Of a DNA stretch of 64,000 bases, positions 62,247-64,000 are shown piece after piece. Source of the stretch: Canicola haemoglobinophilus (lineage in GTDB: Bacteria; Pseudomonadota; Gammaproteobacteria; Enterobacterales; Pasteurellaceae); contig NZ_MUXZ01000008.1 in NCBI RefSeq assembly GCF_002015075.1, positions 1 through 64,000 on the forward strand, written 5' to 3'. Both the position numbers and the translations under genes were made by a program. Position 1 is the first letter of the stretch, and each line of letters begins with the position of its first letter. Below the pieces are notes generated by a model. The model saw only the letters and a program-made list of their open reading frames with translations. It did no database searches and had not been told where the DNA came from.

Positions 62247-64000
62247 ATGCCTAAATTACGTTCAGCGACCAGCACACAAGGTCGTAATATGGCAGGCGCA
62301 CGTGCTTTATGGCGTGCAACAGGAATGAAAGAAAATGATTTCGGTAAGCCGATTATTGCGGTGGTGAATTCATTTACCCAATTTGTACCGGGGCACGTTC
62401 ACTTAAAAGATATGGGGCAATTAGTTGCTGCAGAAATTGAAAAAGCGGGTGGGGTGGCGAAAGAATTTAATACCATTGCCGTTGATGATGGCATTGCCAT
62501 GGGGCATGGTGGCATGCTCTATTCTTTGCCAAGCCGTGATTTAATTGCCGATAGCGTGGAATATATGGTCAATGCACATTGTGCTGATGCCATGGTGTGT
62601 ATTTCTAACTGTGACAAAATAACCCCGGGAATGTTAATGGCTGCATTGCGTTTGAACATTCCAACGGTGTTTGTGTCAGGTGGACCGATGGAAGCGGGCA
62701 AAACCAAGTTATCCGATCAAATCATCAAATTAGACTTGGTTGATGCGATGATCCAAGGGGCAAATCCGAATGTTTCAGACGAAGTAAGCCAACAAATTGA
62801 GCGTTCTGCTTGCCCAACTTGTGGTTCTTGCTCAGGTATGTTTACCGCTAACTCAATGAACTGTTTAACGGAAGCCCTTGGCTTGAGTTTACCGGGCAAT
62901 GGGTCTTGCTTAGCCACCCACGCTGACCGCAAACAGCTTTTCTTAGATGCTGGCAAACAGATTGTTGAGCTGTGCAAACGTTATTATGAGCAAGATGATG
63001 CTTCTGTATTACCACGCTCAATTGCGACTAAAGACGCTTTCGACAATGCCATGAGTTTGGATATTGCTATGGGCGGTTCAACCAACACCGTTCTGCATTT
63101 ATTAGCAGCCGCACAAGAAGCAGAAGTCGATTTCACTATGGCAGATATTGATCGCCTTTCTCGTGTTATGCCTTGCTTGAGTAAAGTGGCCCCAAATACG
63201 CAAAAATACCACATGGAAGATGTGCATCGTGCTGGCGGTATTATGGCGATTTTGGGTGAGTTAGATCGTGCAGGCTTGTTGAATAACCAAACTCGCACCA
63301 TTTTAGGGATGAGTATTGGCGAACAGATTGCCAAATACGATATTAAATTGACTCAAGACGAAGCCGTTCACAAATTCTTCCGTGCTGGCCCTGCGGGTAT
63401 TCGCACTACGCAAGCCTTCTCGCAAGATTGCCGTTGGGATAGCGTTGATGATGATCGTGAAAATGGTTGTATTCGTAGCAAAGAATTTGCTTATAGCCAA
63501 GACGGTGGCTTAGCCATGTTATCGGGCAATATCGCTTTAGATGGTTGTATCGTAAAAACTGCTGGGGTTGATGAAAGTATCTTAAAATTCAGCGGTAAAG
63601 CCATTGTGTTTGAAAGCCAAGAAGATGCCGTAGCTGGTATTTTAGGTGGCAAAGTACAAGCAGGGCACGTTGTGGTTATTCGCTACGAAGGTCCAAAAGG
63701 CGGACCAGGTATGCAAGAAATGCTCTATCCAACCAGTTATCTAAAATCTATGGGCTTAGGCAAAGCCTGTGCGTTATTGACAGATGGACGTTTCTCTGGT
63801 GGCACATCGGGTTTATCTATCGGACACTGCTCACCAGAAGCAGCCGCAGGTGGTTTAATTGGCGTGGTCAAAGACGGCGATACCATTGAGATCGATATTC
63901 CAAATCGTAAAATTGAATTGGTCGTGCCTGAAGCCGAATTAGCACAACGTCGGGCAGAGCAAGATAAGCGGGGTTGGAAACCTGCAAACCGTCAGCGTGA
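62247..64000 (+). CDS. ilvD: Dihydroxy-acid dehydratase (3' end outside window)
   Basis: Iron-sulfur enzyme of valine and isoleucine synthesis. 584 codons are inside the window of an expected ~612. Start MPKLRSATSTQGRNMAGARA after TTGGAGAG. Cluster cysteines are seen in SNCDKITPGM and CPTCGSCSGMF, and the catalytic region FSGGTSGLSIGH is near the end. It resumes the ilv pathway interrupted after ilvM. The 100-bp gap before it holds a degenerate ACCGCTCTTA that recalls the Apl uptake core. Confidence 0.96.
   Translation, partial: MPKLRSATSTQGRNMAGARALWRATGMKENDFGKPIIAVVNSFTQFVPGHVHLKDMGQLVAAEIEKAGGVAKEFNTIAVDDGIAMGHGGMLYSLPSRDLIADSVEYMVNAHCADAMVCISNCDKITPGMLMAALRLNIPTVFVSGGPMEAGKTKLSDQIIKLDLVDAMIQGANPNVSDEVSQQIERSACPTCGSCSGMFTANSMNCLTEALGLSLPGNGSCLATHADRKQLFLDAGKQIVELCKRYYEQDDASVLPRSIATKDAFDNAMSLDIAMGGSTNTVLHLLAAAQEAEVDFTMADIDRLSRVMPCLSKVAPNTQKYHMEDVHRAGGIMAILGELDRAGLLNNQTRTILGMSIGEQIAKYDIKLTQDEAVHKFFRAGPAGIRTTQAFSQDCRWDSVDDDRENGCIRSKEFAYSQDGGLAMLSGNIALDGCIVKTAGVDESILKFSGKAIVFESQEDAVAGILGGKVQAGHVVVIRYEGPKGGPGMQEMLYPTSYLKSMGLGKACALLTDGRFSGGTSGLSIGHCSPEAAAGGLIGVVKDGDTIEIDIPNRKIELVVPEAELAQRRAEQDKRGWKPANRQR

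Noticed and set aside
1..64000. CRISPR arrays, rRNA, tRNA, prophage and tetranucleotide phase-variation repeats.
   Set aside because: None was found by reading all intergenic gaps on both strands; the only variable tracts seen are the two in hsdS.

Overview
The window is a chromosomal segment of a Haemophilus (Pasteurellaceae), close to the H. influenzae / H. haemolyticus / H. parainfluenzae group. The evidence is low GC, about 50 exact copies of the 9-bp Hin-type DNA uptake signal sequence (AAGTGCGGT or its complement), H. influenzae-like proteins and neighbourhoods, and two Sxy-dependent CRP (CRP-S) sites in front of competence genes. The species cannot be fixed from the sequence alone.

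Layout. 1-93 is the cut 5' end of a transposase. 224-49113 is mostly core genome: lptD, talB, xerD-MFS-proC, rdgC, a protein E-like surface lipoprotein, purMN, an alanine dehydrogenase / sodium symporter pair, pyrR, surA-rsmA-apaH, a small block with two lipoproteins and a lone HTH regulator, leuS-lptE-holA, dusC-djlA-pyrE-rph, yicC-ygfZ, fklB, psd, comEA, ridA, pabC-pabB / pabA, dps, mnmE, yidC-yidD-rnpA-rpmH / dnaA-dnaN-recF, crp, yheU, slmA-dut-coaBC, radC, rpmB-rpmG, mutM and ilvG-ilvM. 62247 to the end is the start of ilvD.

Between ilvM and ilvD lies an accessory block of about 13 kb (49.1-62.2 kb). It holds an AlbA_2/RecG-like regulator, an EamA transporter preceded by an uptake sequence of the other (Apl) dialect, and a compact six-gene type IC restriction-modification locus: hsdM, rhuM-1, hsdS, rhuM-2, an RloC/PrrC-like AAA protein and hsdR. 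This block and the ilvD fragment contain only two exact Hin uptake sequences in about 15 kb, against roughly one per kb before them.

The hsd locus is the most interesting part. hsdS is interrupted by a 9-G homopolymer; with 8 or 11 G the two halves join into a normal-length specificity subunit of about 407 residues. The same gene carries a 12-bp tandem repeat in the helical spacer between its two target-recognition domains, the place where repeat number sets spacer length in EcoR124I-type enzymes. The AAA protein has Walker A, an ABC-type signature, a CxxC zinc hook and a C-terminal Arg-Glu-His set matching the anticodon-nuclease triad of PrrC/RloC. The locus therefore looks like a restriction system that can change specificity and carries a tRNA-cleaving back-up, together with two RhuM-family proteins of unknown role.
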